The notes below the pieces were generated by a model. That model was given only the letters and a program-made list of their open reading frames with translations. It was not told the origin of the DNA and did no database searches. Made by a program: the position numbers and the translations under genes. A DNA stretch of 64,000 nucleotides from Zhongshania sp. R06B22 (GTDB lineage: Bacteria > Pseudomonadota > Gammaproteobacteria > Pseudomonadales > Spongiibacteraceae). Of this stretch, positions 36,216-45,547 are shown piece after piece (within the stretch, counting starts at the first letter, position 1; each line of letters begins with the position of its first letter). Location of the stretch: contig NZ_JBFRYB010000001.1 of assembly GCF_040892595.1 (NCBI RefSeq), positions 1,984,001 through 2,048,000 on the forward strand, written 5' to 3'.

Positions 36216-36785
36216 CTAGCTTTTACTCTTTGCTATCTCTTCGTCTAGCATCGCGATAATAGTGTTAATGTCGTCTGCCGAAAGTTTACCTTGCTTTAAA
36301 TAGCGAATTTTACCCTCATAGTCCACTAGGATAAACGCCACGGTTCCCTGTTCCAATTGCCATGCGGCAAGGCCATGGCCTTCCTCGTCCGCTACAAGCA
36401 CCGCCTCTGGGTGCTCGCGTTTGTTCTTGCCTAACTCACTGCTTACCAGTCCCGATGTGCCCCACATCGCATCATCCAAATTGATAATACTGATTGACTG
36501 GAAGCTGCCGGGCTCGTAGTTCGCTTGGTTGAGACGCTCTTTGAGCGGCGCGATAATGGCGTCGGCAGACATTCTGGCGGCCACGTGAAACACCAAGGCG
36601 GGTGTGCCTGTGCTTATTTGCGCTGTTGACCACGGTTGATGACGTATTTTGTCATTATCCAGTATGAGCTCACCTTTGGATGGAACCTCAAAGTTCGGCA
36701 GGGTGCCGTTAACTTCGATAGCGCTGCAAAAGGCCGACGCACCTATCATCGATAGGCTTAGTATAATATTTTTAATACTACTCAT
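36216..36785 (-). CDS. YtfJ-family exported protein (189 aa)
   Basis: This periplasmic thioredoxin-fold protein is of the YtfJ type: signal residues 1-22, 'PALVFHVAARMSADAIIAPLKERL' and 'AVLVADEEGHGLAAWQLEQGTVAFILVDYEGKIRYLKQGKLS', as in E. coli YtfJ. The CxxC of true thioredoxins is absent. Function is unknown. AGGTG lies before the ATG. Confidence 0.82.
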   Translation of the reverse strand: MSSIKNIILSLSMIGASAFCSAIEVNGTLPNFEVPSKGELILDNDKIRHQPWSTAQISTGTPALVFHVAARMSADAIIAPLKERLNQANYEPGSFQSISIINLDDAMWGTSGLVSSELGKNKREHPEAVLVADEEGHGLAAWQLEQGTVAFILVDYEGKIRYLKQGKLSADDINTIIAMLDEEIAKSKS

Positions 36786-36940
36786 GAAGTAAGCACCTAG
36801 TTTATTAGTGTTGAAAAAATCTGGCTCAGAATACCACAGGCTTTAAGACCTAAAGATGACGCTTAGTTCATATTGTTTGCCCATGTATATCGGTAAAGAG
36901 TTTACTCGTTGCAGATTAACGCAGACTGAATGCGGGTGGT

Positions 36941-37351
36941 TTAGCTGCCGATATGCATGATGATATTGCGCCTTGTCGCCGCGTGTCGGTGCTCCCACAG
37001 GTAAATCCCCTGCCAACTTCCAAGGGCGAGTTGACCGTCGATTATGGGTATGGATAGAGATGTTGCGGTTAGCGAGGCTTTGATATGAGCGGGCATATCA
37101 TCGCTGCCCTCAAGCGTGTGGGTGTAGAGTGGATCGTGCTCGGGCACCAAGCGGTTTAACCAGTGTTCCAAGTCTCTGCGGGCGCTGTCATCATAATTTT
37201 CTTGAACCAAAAGGCTAGCCGAAGTGTGCTGAATAAATAGGGTGCAGAGACCATCTTGGCCGCGACAAAGCCGCAATATAGCTTCACTGATCATACTTGT
37301 GACACTGTGCAAACCTTGGCCTGAGACGTTCAAAGTAAGTTGTTCAATCAT
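36941..37351 (-). CDS. YjbQ/UPF0047 family protein (136 aa)
   Basis: This is a trimeric small protein of the YjbQ family, some members of which show weak thiamine-phosphate synthase activity. The signature 'LCTLFIQHTSASLLVQEN' (residues ~37-54) and the metal-site ending 'LGSWQGIYLWEHRHA' are clear. 'GSDDMPAHIKASL' supplies another conserved His. The gene stands alone. Confidence 0.88.
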   Translation of the reverse strand: MIEQLTLNVSGQGLHSVTSMISEAILRLCRGQDGLCTLFIQHTSASLLVQENYDDSARRDLEHWLNRLVPEHDPLYTHTLEGSDDMPAHIKASLTATSLSIPIIDGQLALGSWQGIYLWEHRHAATRRNIIMHIGS

Positions 37352-37432
37352 TGCAGTACATCCCCCTCATTTTAACTGGTCGCTTTTTTAGCATGACGTA
37401 TGGTGCCGTTTTGATCGAGTTTATTTTTTGAA

Positions 37433-38254
37433 TTATGAACTCGGCGGAAGCAGTTTTTCGCCGCAGTGGCGGCAGAATTCTGAGTCTTTTTCATGGCCAA
37501 ATTTCTTGCAACTATCGCATTGCTTATTAGTAATACTGCGTTGGCTTTCTTGTATTAACTCAGCACTTAAAATACCGGTAGGAATAGCGATAATGGCATA
37601 GCTGGTAATCATTGCTAGCGCGGCGATCAATTGGCCCATGGGGGTGTGCGGTGCGATGTCGCCGTAACCGACAGTTGTTACTGTGACAATAGCCCAGTAC
37701 ATACTTTTAGGCAGACTGGTAAACCCGTTTTCTGGGCCTTCAATCAAGTACATTAAGGCACCAAAAACGACGATGAGCGTGAGCACACACACTAAAAACA
37801 CTGATATCTTTCGGCGTGAAGACATCAGTGAGCGAATAAGGACGTTGGCCTCGCTCATATAATGAAATAATTTGAAAATCCTAAAGACTCGCAAGACACG
37901 AAATATTCTAATGATTAAAAGATGTTGGGCGCCTGGTATTAGTAAAGATAGATAGGTGGGTATGGTGGCTAGCAGGTCTACTAAACCGTAGAAACTGAAA
38001 ATATAAGCCCGGCGGTTGGGCGAACAATAAATGCGCGCCGCATATTCGAGTGTGAATAGCACAGTAAACACAACTTCTGCTGCGAATAGCCAGTCTCCGT
38101 ATTTTTGATGGACCGTGGCAATGGAGTCAACGAATAGCGCGGCGACACTAGTTAATATTATAACAATCAGAAAAATATCAAAGTTTCTGCCGGCACCCGG
38201 TTCGGTGCCAAAAATAACGGTGTGAAGTCGGGTTTTAAGACTCGCTTCTGGCAT
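37433..38254 (-). CDS. Voltage-gated potassium channel with C-terminal zinc ribbon (273 aa)
   Basis: This is a six-helix ion channel. S4 is 'RIFRVLRVFRIFKL' (residues 116-129, Arg every third position), and the selectivity filter TVGYGD is at residues 194-199. After S6 a short cytosolic tail carries a zinc ribbon: CDSC and CRHC separated by about fourteen residues near the end. KvAP/Kch-like bacterial channels seldom have this ribbon, which may sense metal or redox state or mediate assembly (inference). The gene begins six bases after bioA and is probably cotranscribed. Confidence 0.88.
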   Translation of the reverse strand: MPEASLKTRLHTVIFGTEPGAGRNFDIFLIVIILTSVAALFVDSIATVHQKYGDWLFAAEVVFTVLFTLEYAARIYCSPNRRAYIFSFYGLVDLLATIPTYLSLLIPGAQHLLIIRIFRVLRVFRIFKLFHYMSEANVLIRSLMSSRRKISVFLVCVLTLIVVFGALMYLIEGPENGFTSLPKSMYWAIVTVTTVGYGDIAPHTPMGQLIAALAMITSYAIIAIPTGILSAELIQESQRSITNKQCDSCKKFGHEKDSEFCRHCGEKLLPPSS

Positions 38255-38260
38255 GATAAT

Positions 38261-39562
38261 TTATTCCTCTTCGGCTACAGCAGCCACAATACTCCGGCAG
38301 AGCTGAGTTAGATCTTGGTCACCGATGATATACGGAGGCATGGTATAAACCAGCTTGCCAAAGGGCCGCATCCAGATACCTTTATCGATAAATCGCGCTT
38401 GAATACTTGTCATATCGACATTGTCTTTAAGTTCTATTACGCCTATTGCCCCTAGGCAGCGGACGTTCGCGACAGAGCTCAATGGCGCCGCGTGGCTGAG
38501 TTCTTCGCGGAGTATACTCTCTATCCTTTGGATATTAGCTTGCCAGTCGCTGGCTAACAGTAGGTCGATACTGGCGTTTGCAATACTACAGGCTAGGGGG
38601 TTACCCATAAATGTGGGGCCATGCATGAAGACGCCAGCTTCACCATTGCAAATACCTTCTGCTATACGGTCACTGCACAGGGTCGCAGCCAATGACAAAT
38701 AGCCGCCAGTTAGGGCTTTGCCAAGGCACATAATATCTGGACTGATCTCGGCGTGTTCGCAGGCAAATAATTTGCCGGTGCGACCAAAGCCGGTGGCTAT
38801 TTCGTCGTGGATCAACAAGACATCATATTCATCGCAGAGTGCGCGCAGGCGGCGAAGGTAGTCGCCACTGTAAAACTTCATGCCGCCAGCCCCTTGGACA
38901 ATGGGCTCTACAATCACAGCGGCCAGTTCTTGATGGTGCTCTTTCAATGCAGTGGTGATTGCGGCCATGTCGGCGTCGCTGGCGGTGTCGCCAAACGCGG
39001 TGCGGGGGGACTCTACAAAGATATGTGACGGTAATACTTTATTGAACAAGTGATGCATGCCTGTTACTGGATCACAGGTCGCCATCGCGCCAAACGTATC
39101 GCCGTGGTAGCCATTGCGCAGTGCAAGTAATCGAGTTTTGTGTTGCTTGCCGATGGAGTACCAGTATTGCAAAGCCATTTTAATGGCGACTTCAACCGCC
39201 ACCGAGCCGGAATCTGAGATAAACACCTTGGTGAGAGCGGCTGGCGTTAGGTCTACTAGGCGCTTTCCTAATGTGGCGGCGGCAGGGTGAGTGATACCAC
39301 CAAACATAACATGGGACATATCGCTTAACTGCGCGGTGGCAGCGGCATTGAGAGCTGGGTGATTGTAACCGTGGATGGCCGACCACCACGACGACATACC
39401 GTCAATTAGCTCGGTGCCGTCTGCTAAGGTGAGCCGTACGCCTTTTGCTGAGACTACCGGAATCATTTCTACAGGGTTTAGCATGGATGAATAGGGGTGC
39501 CAGATATGATCTTTGTCCCATTGAAGCCATTGTTCGGTAGTGGCATTGTGGTAGTCAGACAT
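38261..39562 (-). CDS. bioA: Adenosylmethionine-8-amino-7-oxononanoate transaminase BioA (433 aa)
   Basis: This PLP enzyme of biotin synthesis uses S-adenosylmethionine as amino donor to make 7,8-diaminopelargonate. Typical are 'DKDHIWHPYSSM' at the N-terminus, 'DGMSSWWSAIHGYNHP', 'LIHDEIATGFGRTGKLFACEH' and the PLP lysine in 'CLGKALTGG'. The ATG at 39562 has AGGGAG upstream; the frame reaches 39598 but the extra residues do not fit. The other bio genes are elsewhere. Confidence 0.92.
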   Translation of the reverse strand: MSDYHNATTEQWLQWDKDHIWHPYSSMLNPVEMIPVVSAKGVRLTLADGTELIDGMSSWWSAIHGYNHPALNAAATAQLSDMSHVMFGGITHPAAATLGKRLVDLTPAALTKVFISDSGSVAVEVAIKMALQYWYSIGKQHKTRLLALRNGYHGDTFGAMATCDPVTGMHHLFNKVLPSHIFVESPRTAFGDTASDADMAAITTALKEHHQELAAVIVEPIVQGAGGMKFYSGDYLRRLRALCDEYDVLLIHDEIATGFGRTGKLFACEHAEISPDIMCLGKALTGGYLSLAATLCSDRIAEGICNGEAGVFMHGPTFMGNPLACSIANASIDLLLASDWQANIQRIESILREELSHAAPLSSVANVRCLGAIGVIELKDNVDMTSIQARFIDKGIWMRPFGKLVYTMPPYIIGDQDLTQLCRSIVAAVAEEE

Positions 39563-39733
39563 TATTATCTCCCTGTTAATTCGCGCTATTTTAAGCATTT
39601 AGAGGTGATAACACGAGGGCATCCTTGCTTACAGCCAAGCGGTACGTGTGGTGGCGCGGAGTGATGTCGCTGAAAATGTGTTTAAGGGCCAGCGGTGGTA
39701 AGGGGTTAGCGGGGGTAAATACGATATCAGCGT

Positions 39734-39763
39734 TACCTTCGATACCTTCAATACCTTCGATAC
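39734..39763. repeat. 9-bp tandem repeat before fumC
   Basis: The unit TACCTTCGA occurs three times (second copy TACCTTCAA) plus a partial fourth. It ends 22 bases before the fumC start codon. Read on the minus strand it gives Ile-Glu-Gly repeats in a small open frame that is probably not a gene. Confidence 0.7.
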
Positions 39764-39785
39764 TCAAGAGAGGAAAGGACCGACT

Positions 39786-41150
39786 ATGAGTGATTACCGG
39801 ATTGAGCGCGACAGTATGGGCAAAATTTCCGTGCCCAAAAGTGCTAAATATGGCGCGCAAACCCAGCGTGCCATTAATAATTTTGCGATTAGTGAACTCA
39901 CCTTGCCGAGTCAATTTATTGCGGCTATCGTTCGCATCAAACGCTGTGCAGCCATGGTGAACCACAAAGAAGAATTGCTGCCAGAATCCCTATTTCAAGC
40001 CATCACCACGGCCGCAGATAAGTTGCTGACGGGCCAGTATAGCGAGCAGTTTCCCCTCGATGTATTTCAAACAGGCTCAGGCACGAGCACCAATATGAAC
40101 GTCAATGAGGTCTTGGCGAATTTAGCCGCCGAGCAAAGTGGCTTAAGCGTTAGCGCCAATGACCATATTAATATGAGCCAGAGCAGCAATGACGTCATTC
40201 CTACGGCCATACACGTTAGCGCGGCTATGGCTATACAGCATCGCTTGCTACCAGCACTTGAACACTTGGAAGCCACCATCCGAGATAAAGCGCGCAGTCT
40301 AAACAAGCTTATAAAAACAGGTCGCACTCATTTAATGGATGCAATGCCCTTAACCCTAGGCCAAGAGTTGAGTGCCTGGGCTGAGCAAGTTCATAAGTCT
40401 AAAAATCGCTTGCTCGAATCTCAACAATACCTATGTCAGCTAGCGCAGGGCGGAACGGCGGTGGGCACCGGCGTGAATGCGCCAGACTTGTTTGCGGAAA
40501 AGTTTTGCGCTGCAATCAGCATAGACACCGGCATAAGCTTTGTACCCAGCCCCTCTCTATTTGAAGCGCTGTCTTCTCAAGACACTGCAGTTGCTGTGTC
40601 GGGCCAACTGAAAGCGCTTGCGGTAACGCTGATGAAAATCAGCAATGACTTGCGATGGATGAATAGTGGGCCGCTGGCAGGACTAGCCGAGATCCGCTTA
40701 ATCGCCTTGCAGCCGGGCAGCAGTATTATGCCGGGAAAAGTGAATCCGGTTATTCCCGAGGCGGTTGCGATGGCGTCTGCCCAGGTTATTGGCAATGACA
40801 GCTGTATCACGGTGGCGGGTCAGTCAGGTAATTTCCAACTTAATGTGATGCTGCCGCTGATTGCTTACAACCTATTACAGAGCATTGATTTAATGGCGAA
40901 CTCTTGCCGTTCATTGGCAGATCAAGCTATTGCTGGCTTTGAGGTAAACGAGGATGTGCTGGCGACCAGCGTGGCCAAAAATCCGATATTAGTAACCGCC
41001 CTAAATCCTATTATTGGTTATTTGGCTGCGGCTGATATTGCCAAAAAGGCCTACGCGCAGCAGCGTCCGATACTCGACGTTGCGGAAGAAATGACAGACC
41101 TGAGTCGAGAGCAGTTAAGCGAGTTATTAGACCCATTAAAGTTGGTATGA
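39786..41150 (+). CDS. fumC: Class II fumarate hydratase FumC (454 aa)
   Basis: This oxygen-stable TCA-cycle enzyme interconverts fumarate and malate. The signature 'GSSIMPGKVNP' is at about residues 317-327; 'TGSGTSTNMNVNEV' and 'NMSQSSNDVIPTA' form the other active-site parts, and 'KTGRTHLMDAMPLT' holds the substrate His. Start ATG 39786 follows AGGAAAGGA. It is divergent from bioA. The sequence is intact and of normal length. Confidence 0.93.
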   Translation: MSDYRIERDSMGKISVPKSAKYGAQTQRAINNFAISELTLPSQFIAAIVRIKRCAAMVNHKEELLPESLFQAITTAADKLLTGQYSEQFPLDVFQTGSGTSTNMNVNEVLANLAAEQSGLSVSANDHINMSQSSNDVIPTAIHVSAAMAIQHRLLPALEHLEATIRDKARSLNKLIKTGRTHLMDAMPLTLGQELSAWAEQVHKSKNRLLESQQYLCQLAQGGTAVGTGVNAPDLFAEKFCAAISIDTGISFVPSPSLFEALSSQDTAVAVSGQLKALAVTLMKISNDLRWMNSGPLAGLAEIRLIALQPGSSIMPGKVNPVIPEAVAMASAQVIGNDSCITVAGQSGNFQLNVMLPLIAYNLLQSIDLMANSCRSLADQAIAGFEVNEDVLATSVAKNPILVTALNPIIGYLAAADIAKKAYAQQRPILDVAEEMTDLSREQLSELLDPLKLV

Positions 41151-41199
41151 CCATTCGTTTTATGGACTAAAGTGCGGTTAAGGTGTACAAATTGCGCGC

Positions 41200-41652
41200 T
41201 TAAAAAGTCAAAAAGCGTTTGTCATGATCCGGGCTTGGCAGGGTGCACTGGGTATATTTACCGAAGAGCGTGTAGCGGCGGCAAGCGACATAATCGTAGA
41301 CCAGATCTCGAATAAAACGGGGTACGATCTTGAACATACAGAGCACTCGCCAAGGGTAGGGCATGGTGGCCATGATGGCTAAGAAAGCCGTGCTCTTCTC
41401 ATAAACCTGACCCTGCTTTAAATAATACATGGTGTCGTATTGGCCTTGCTGGGTATTGGCCTGATTTAATTGATAGTAGTCCATGAGTGCGACCCCCTCT
41501 TCGGATTGCACGGGCGCTAATTTAATCTGCTGGGCTTTATCAAATCGAATAATAAAACGACCCCAAGCGTTACACAGCTTGCATACGCCGTCGAACAAAA
41601 TCACCTTATCTGCCGCCTGTACTGCGGCTAATTGCTCGGCATCTGTCATCAT
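41200..41652 (-). CDS. DCC-family thiol-disulfide oxidoreductase-like (150 aa)
   Basis: This is a DUF393/DCC family protein: 'ILFDGVCKLCNAWGRFIIRFD' with DGVC-x2-C at residues 21-27 is the defining motif, and 'YPWRVLCMFKIVPRFIRDLVYDYVACRRY' is the family C-terminus. Presumed redox role in the cytosol; no characterised reaction. It converges with fumC. Confidence 0.83.
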   Translation of the reverse strand: MMTDAEQLAAVQAADKVILFDGVCKLCNAWGRFIIRFDKAQQIKLAPVQSEEGVALMDYYQLNQANTQQGQYDTMYYLKQGQVYEKSTAFLAIMATMPYPWRVLCMFKIVPRFIRDLVYDYVACRRYTLFGKYTQCTLPSPDHDKRFLTF

Positions 41653-41694
41653 GTATCCCGCCAGGTTTGATGGAAGTTGCTGGCTTACAAAAAC

Positions 41695-42315
41695 TTAATC
41701 CAGCATTGCTCGCAGTGCAGGCAATACGTTCTGTAGTATCAGTGCTTGGGCCTCAGCGGTAGGGTGGATACCATCACTTTGCATTAGCGCGGGCTTGCCT
41801 GCGACGGACTCGAGTAAAAACGGAACCAGCGCCAAGGAGTATTTGTCGGCTAGCTGAACGTAATTTTGCTCAAATGCATTGGTATAGCGCGTGCCGTAGT
41901 TCGGCGGTATTCGCATACCGATGAGCAGTACTTCGGCGCCAGCATCCATACTTTTGGTGATCAATGTCTGCAGGTTTTTACGTATGCTGGTCGCGGGGTA
42001 GCCTCTTAGGCCGTCGTTGCCGCCGAGTTCAATGATCACAATGCTGGGTTGGTGTTGTTCAATGAGTGGCGGTAGGCGCTGTACTCCGCCTGCTGTGGTT
42101 TCGCCGCTGACGCTTGCATTGATAATGATCGCGCGTTCAGCCAGCTCGGTTTGCAAGAGGTAAGCCCAGCCTTCTTGTTGGCGAATGCCGTAGCCGGCAC
42201 TTAGGCTGTCGCCAAGAATCAGTATTTTGTGACTGGGTGCGCCGTCTGCAGCAGTGGCGAAAGTAGCACTAGAAATCAGGCTTAATAAGCCGCCAGACAA
42301 TATTAGCAGCCGCAT
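41695..42315 (-). CDS. tesA: Arylesterase/lysophospholipase TesA, SGNH hydrolase (206 aa)
   Basis: This periplasmic multifunctional thioesterase I/protease I/lysophospholipase L1 is recognised by the SGNH blocks: 'ILGDSLSAGYG' (Ser), 'SGETTAGG' (Gly), 'ELGGNDGLRG' (Asn) and the late 'DGIHPTAEAQ' (Asp, His). The ATG at 42315 starts a compact signal peptide (MRLLILSGGLLSLISS..ATA). ATGs at 42357 and 42360 are alternatives and would abut the divergent ybbA start. The same head-to-head order with ybbA-ybbP is found in E. coli. Confidence 0.87.
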   Translation of the reverse strand: MRLLILSGGLLSLISSATFATAADGAPSHKILILGDSLSAGYGIRQQEGWAYLLQTELAERAIIINASVSGETTAGGVQRLPPLIEQHQPSIVIIELGGNDGLRGYPATSIRKNLQTLITKSMDAGAEVLLIGMRIPPNYGTRYTNAFEQNYVQLADKYSLALVPFLLESVAGKPALMQSDGIHPTAEAQALILQNVLPALRAMLD

Positions 42316-42358
42316 AAGTTTTGCGCTGCTTGAGCATATAAGGGAAATAGATTTCATC

Positions 42359-43042
42359 ATGATTCGTGTTAATAATCTCTGTAAGACGGTTGTCACTGGC
42401 GGGCAGCAATTAGACATACTGAAAGGGATCAGCTTTGAAATCAAGGGAGGCGAGAGCGTTGCCATCGTTGGGGCATCAGGAGCGGGTAAGTCGACGCTGC
42501 TCGGATTGCTGGCGGGGCTCGATAATGCCAGTAGTGGCGATATCTTTTTGCATGAGCAGAATATCAGTGTGATGACTGAAGATCAGCGCGCTGCGCTGCG
42601 CGCTCGTCACGTTGGATTTGTGTTCCAGTCATTTCAATTGCTGCCGGGTATGACAGCGCTAGAAAATGTGATGTTACCACTGGAGTTGGCCGGCCATCGT
42701 TCGCCTGCTATCGAGGCCAAGAAGTTCTTAGACAAAGTCGGCTTGGCCGAGCGCGGTGGTCATTATCCCCGCGTCCTATCTGGTGGTGAGCAGCAGCGAG
42801 TTGCCTTAGCCAGAGCATTTGCGGTTAGCCCTGATATTTTATTTGCCGATGAGCCTACCGGTAATTTAGATGAGCACACCGGTCAGCGGATCATTGATTT
42901 ACTCTTTGAACTGAACAGTCAGAGCAAAACCACCCTGGTACTGGTGACACACGAGGCTGTCTTGGCTCAGCGCTGCGAGCGCACCTTGGTGATGCATGAC
43001 GGCCTGCTGCGTGAAGAGCCTGCGACAGGCACCACGCTATGA
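42359..43042 (+). CDS. ybbA: ABC transporter ATP-binding protein YbbA (227 aa)
   Basis: This is a LolD/MacB-type ATPase. Walker A 'GASGAGKST' is at residues 38-46, the signature is '[14 protein letters not shown]', and Walker B is '[12 protein letters not shown]'. Its permease is the next gene, overlapping by ATGA. In E. coli ybbAP is linked to tesA and thought to serve lipid or toxic-hydrophobe traffic. ATG 42359 has AGGGA upstream; the longer frame to 42254 lies in tesA. Confidence 0.9.
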   Translation: MIRVNNLCKTVVTGGQQLDILKGISFEIKGGESVAIVGASGAGKSTLLGLLAGLDNASSGDIFLHEQNISVMTEDQRAALRARHVGFVFQSFQLLPGMTALENVMLPLELAGHRSPAIEAKKFLDKVGLAERGGHYPRVLSGGEQQRVALARAFAVSPDILFADEPTGNLDEHTGQRIIDLLFELNSQSKTTLVLVTHEAVLAQRCERTLVMHDGLLREEPATGTTL

Positions 43043-45534
43043 TCATTCGTGGTATGCGCCACTTAGCCCGAGCATGGCGCGGTGGAGAGCTGGGCTTGCT
43101 GGGTTTTTCACTGGCCTTAGCGGTAGCCATTGTCAGCGGCATCGCTGGGTTCTCAGATCGCCTAAGCCGCACGATGGAGCAGCAAAGCCACCATTTTTTA
43201 GCCGCAGACCGGGTTTTGAAAACCGCGCGCACGGTTCCTGATGAATGGATTGCCGAGGCTCAGTCTCGGGGTTTACGAACCGCTACGGTGGCTAGCTTTC
43301 GCTCGATGATCTATGTCGGCGACGCCATGCAATTGGCTTCTATACGCGCAGTTTCAAATGACTATCCGCTGCTAGGTGAGCTGGGCGTGAGCGAGCAATT
43401 ATTCGGCGCGCCGATAATGCGCGTGGCTGGCCCGAAACCCGGCGAATTGTGGATGGACTCGCGGCTGTTCGCCTTGCTGGATTTGAATGTGGGTGACGCT
43501 GCAGGCATAGGAGATGCCGAGTTTACCGCCAGTCAGGCGCTGATCAGTGAGCCGGATCAAGGCAATATGAACGAGATGCTGGCGCCACGCGGACTGATTA
43601 ACTACGCGGACTTAGCGGCAACGGATGTCGTCCAGCCCGGTAGTTTGGTGCGTTACCGCTATTTATTCGCTGGCACCGAACAGGCGCTGCAAGGCTTTGC
43701 ACAGTGGTTATCGCCGCAACTAGATGAGGGGCAGAGCTGGCAGGATGTCCGTGATGGTCAACCTGCGATGGCTGCGACCCTGCAGCGAGCAGAGGGCTAT
43801 TTATTGCTAGCAGCGAGCCTCGGTGTAGCCCTGGCAGGCGCTGCAATTTCTTTGGCTGCGCGTCGCTACGGCGAGCGCAATACGGACAACGTGGCAATAA
43901 TGAAGGCGCTGGGGGCGAGTCGGCGGCAGGTGTTAAGTCATTATATGACCCAGCTCACTTTACTTTGCTTGGCAGCTGTCATTGTCGGAGGGATTGGCGG
44001 TCACGGTTTGCAGTGGGCTTTATTCACCAGCCTTAAAGAACTTATTGCGGTGGATATTTCCCCCGCTAGCTGGCGACCGCTGATGGTGGGGGCAGTAACT
44101 GCTTTTGCTTGCACAGCAGTATTTGCGATGCCACCGGTGTTTGCTTTGAGTAAAGTCTCGCCACTGCGGGTATTACGGCGCGGTAATGACGAGACCGGCA
44201 CGGGTTTGTTGCTAAGCGCCCTGACCGGCATTTTTGGCATTGGTTTGTTGATGTATTGGTATAGCGGTGATGTATTGCTGAGTACAGCGGTGTTAGGCGC
44301 CGCATTGGTGACCGCTTTATTGGCCAGTGTGTTAGTGCTGTTTTTGATTTCATTCGCCCGTCGGGTGTTTCTTGGCCGCGCTGGTGGTGCGCTGCGCATT
44401 GCCTTGGCGGCAATTTATCGGCGCCGTATTGGCAATGCCTTTCAAGTTGCGAGTTTTGCCTTATCGCTGATGGTACTCACCTGTCTCGGTGTACTTCGCA
44501 CGTCCTTAATCGAGGACTGGCAAATGCAGATGCCCGTTGATGCGCCCAATCATTTTTTGATTAATATTCAAACCTCAGAAATCGCAGCGCTAGATACTTT
44601 TTTTAAACAGCATGATTTGAAAGACGCGGGCTTGTATCCGATGATCCGCGGCCGATTGACGCATATTGATCAGCAGAAAGTAGGTGAAATTAGAGAGATT
44701 GATGCTAATAGCGGTAGCATAGATAGGGAGCTGAATTTAAGTTGGGCGTCCGATTTACCTGACGATAATCGATTGCTGTCTGGTAACTGGTGGCCAGACC
44801 TTGCGGCCGAGAGCGCAAATATGATCCCCGTGTCGGTAGAGTCTGAACTTGCGAACAAGTTAAATCTGACGATAGGTAGCGCACTGTCTTTTAATATTGG
44901 CGGTCAGTTGCTCAATGCCCAAGTGAGCAGTATTCGAAGTTTAGATTGGGCCAGTATGCGGCCGAATTTTTATTTTATATTTCCGCCGCAAAGTTTAGAG
45001 AATTATGCGAGTAGTTATATCACCAGTTTCTATTTGCCGCCTGAACAAAAGGCCTTGCTCGGTGATTTACTTAGGCAGTTCCCCACCGTGTCACTGATTG
45101 AAATTGATACGGTTATTAAACAAATGAAAATAGTGGTGAGTCAGGTCAGCACCGCCATTGGTTTGGTTTTGATGTTGGTAGTGGTGTGTGCCTTACTGGT
45201 TGGGGTGGCCAATGTCTTAGCCAGTTTGGATAGCCGCCTGCACGAGAACGCGATCTTGCGTACCCTTGGGGCGAGCAAGAAGTTAATTGTCAGTGGCTTG
45301 CTAATGGAGTTTGCAGCAGTGGGTTTGCTGTCTGGTTTGCTCGCGGCGCTGGGTAGCAATATCGCTTTATTTGGCTTGCAGTATTGGGTTTTAGAAATGG
45401 ATGTTGCCATACATGGCGGGGTGTTTATTGTGGCGCCGCTGATTGGTGTACTTACAATGTGCACTCTAGCGTGGCTGTCTTGCCGGAAACTAATTACTCA
45501 GCCGCCATTGGTGGTCTTGCGCCAAACCCTGTAG
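43039..45534 (+). CDS. ybbP: FtsX-like ABC transporter permease YbbP (831 aa)
   Basis: This inner-membrane permease has two FtsX domains and large periplasmic loops. Hydrophobic segments are near residues 20-40, 245-265, 310-330, 365-390, then 700-725, 750-775 and 790-815. 'ALGASRRQVLSHYM' (~290-303) and 'TLGASKKLIVSGLLMEF' (~743-759) are the coupling-helix repeats that touch the ATPase. Length fits YbbP. The role is mechanotransmission or lipid extraction, by analogy with MacB/LolCE. Confidence 0.88.
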   Translation: MIIRGMRHLARAWRGGELGLLGFSLALAVAIVSGIAGFSDRLSRTMEQQSHHFLAADRVLKTARTVPDEWIAEAQSRGLRTATVASFRSMIYVGDAMQLASIRAVSNDYPLLGELGVSEQLFGAPIMRVAGPKPGELWMDSRLFALLDLNVGDAAGIGDAEFTASQALISEPDQGNMNEMLAPRGLINYADLAATDVVQPGSLVRYRYLFAGTEQALQGFAQWLSPQLDEGQSWQDVRDGQPAMAATLQRAEGYLLLAASLGVALAGAAISLAARRYGERNTDNVAIMKALGASRRQVLSHYMTQLTLLCLAAVIVGGIGGHGLQWALFTSLKELIAVDISPASWRPLMVGAVTAFACTAVFAMPPVFALSKVSPLRVLRRGNDETGTGLLLSALTGIFGIGLLMYWYSGDVLLSTAVLGAALVTALLASVLVLFLISFARRVFLGRAGGALRIALAAIYRRRIGNAFQVASFALSLMVLTCLGVLRTSLIEDWQMQMPVDAPNHFLINIQTSEIAALDTFFKQHDLKDAGLYPMIRGRLTHIDQQKVGEIREIDANSGSIDRELNLSWASDLPDDNRLLSGNWWPDLAAESANMIPVSVESELANKLNLTIGSALSFNIGGQLLNAQVSSIRSLDWASMRPNFYFIFPPQSLENYASSYITSFYLPPEQKALLGDLLRQFPTVSLIEIDTVIKQMKIVVSQVSTAIGLVLMLVVVCALLVGVANVLASLDSRLHENAILRTLGASKKLIVSGLLMEFAAVGLLSGLLAALGSNIALFGLQYWVLEMDVAIHGGVFIVAPLIGVLTMCTLAWLSCRKLITQPPLVVLRQTL

Positions 45535-45547
45535 GCGGTGTTTGGGT

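Noticed and set aside
39591..39965. 124-codon minus-strand frame between bioA and fumC
   Set aside because: It overlaps the fumC start and has no ribosome site; the Ile-Glu-Gly repeat comes from the 9-bp repeat. It may be a gene remnant, but that cannot be shown here.
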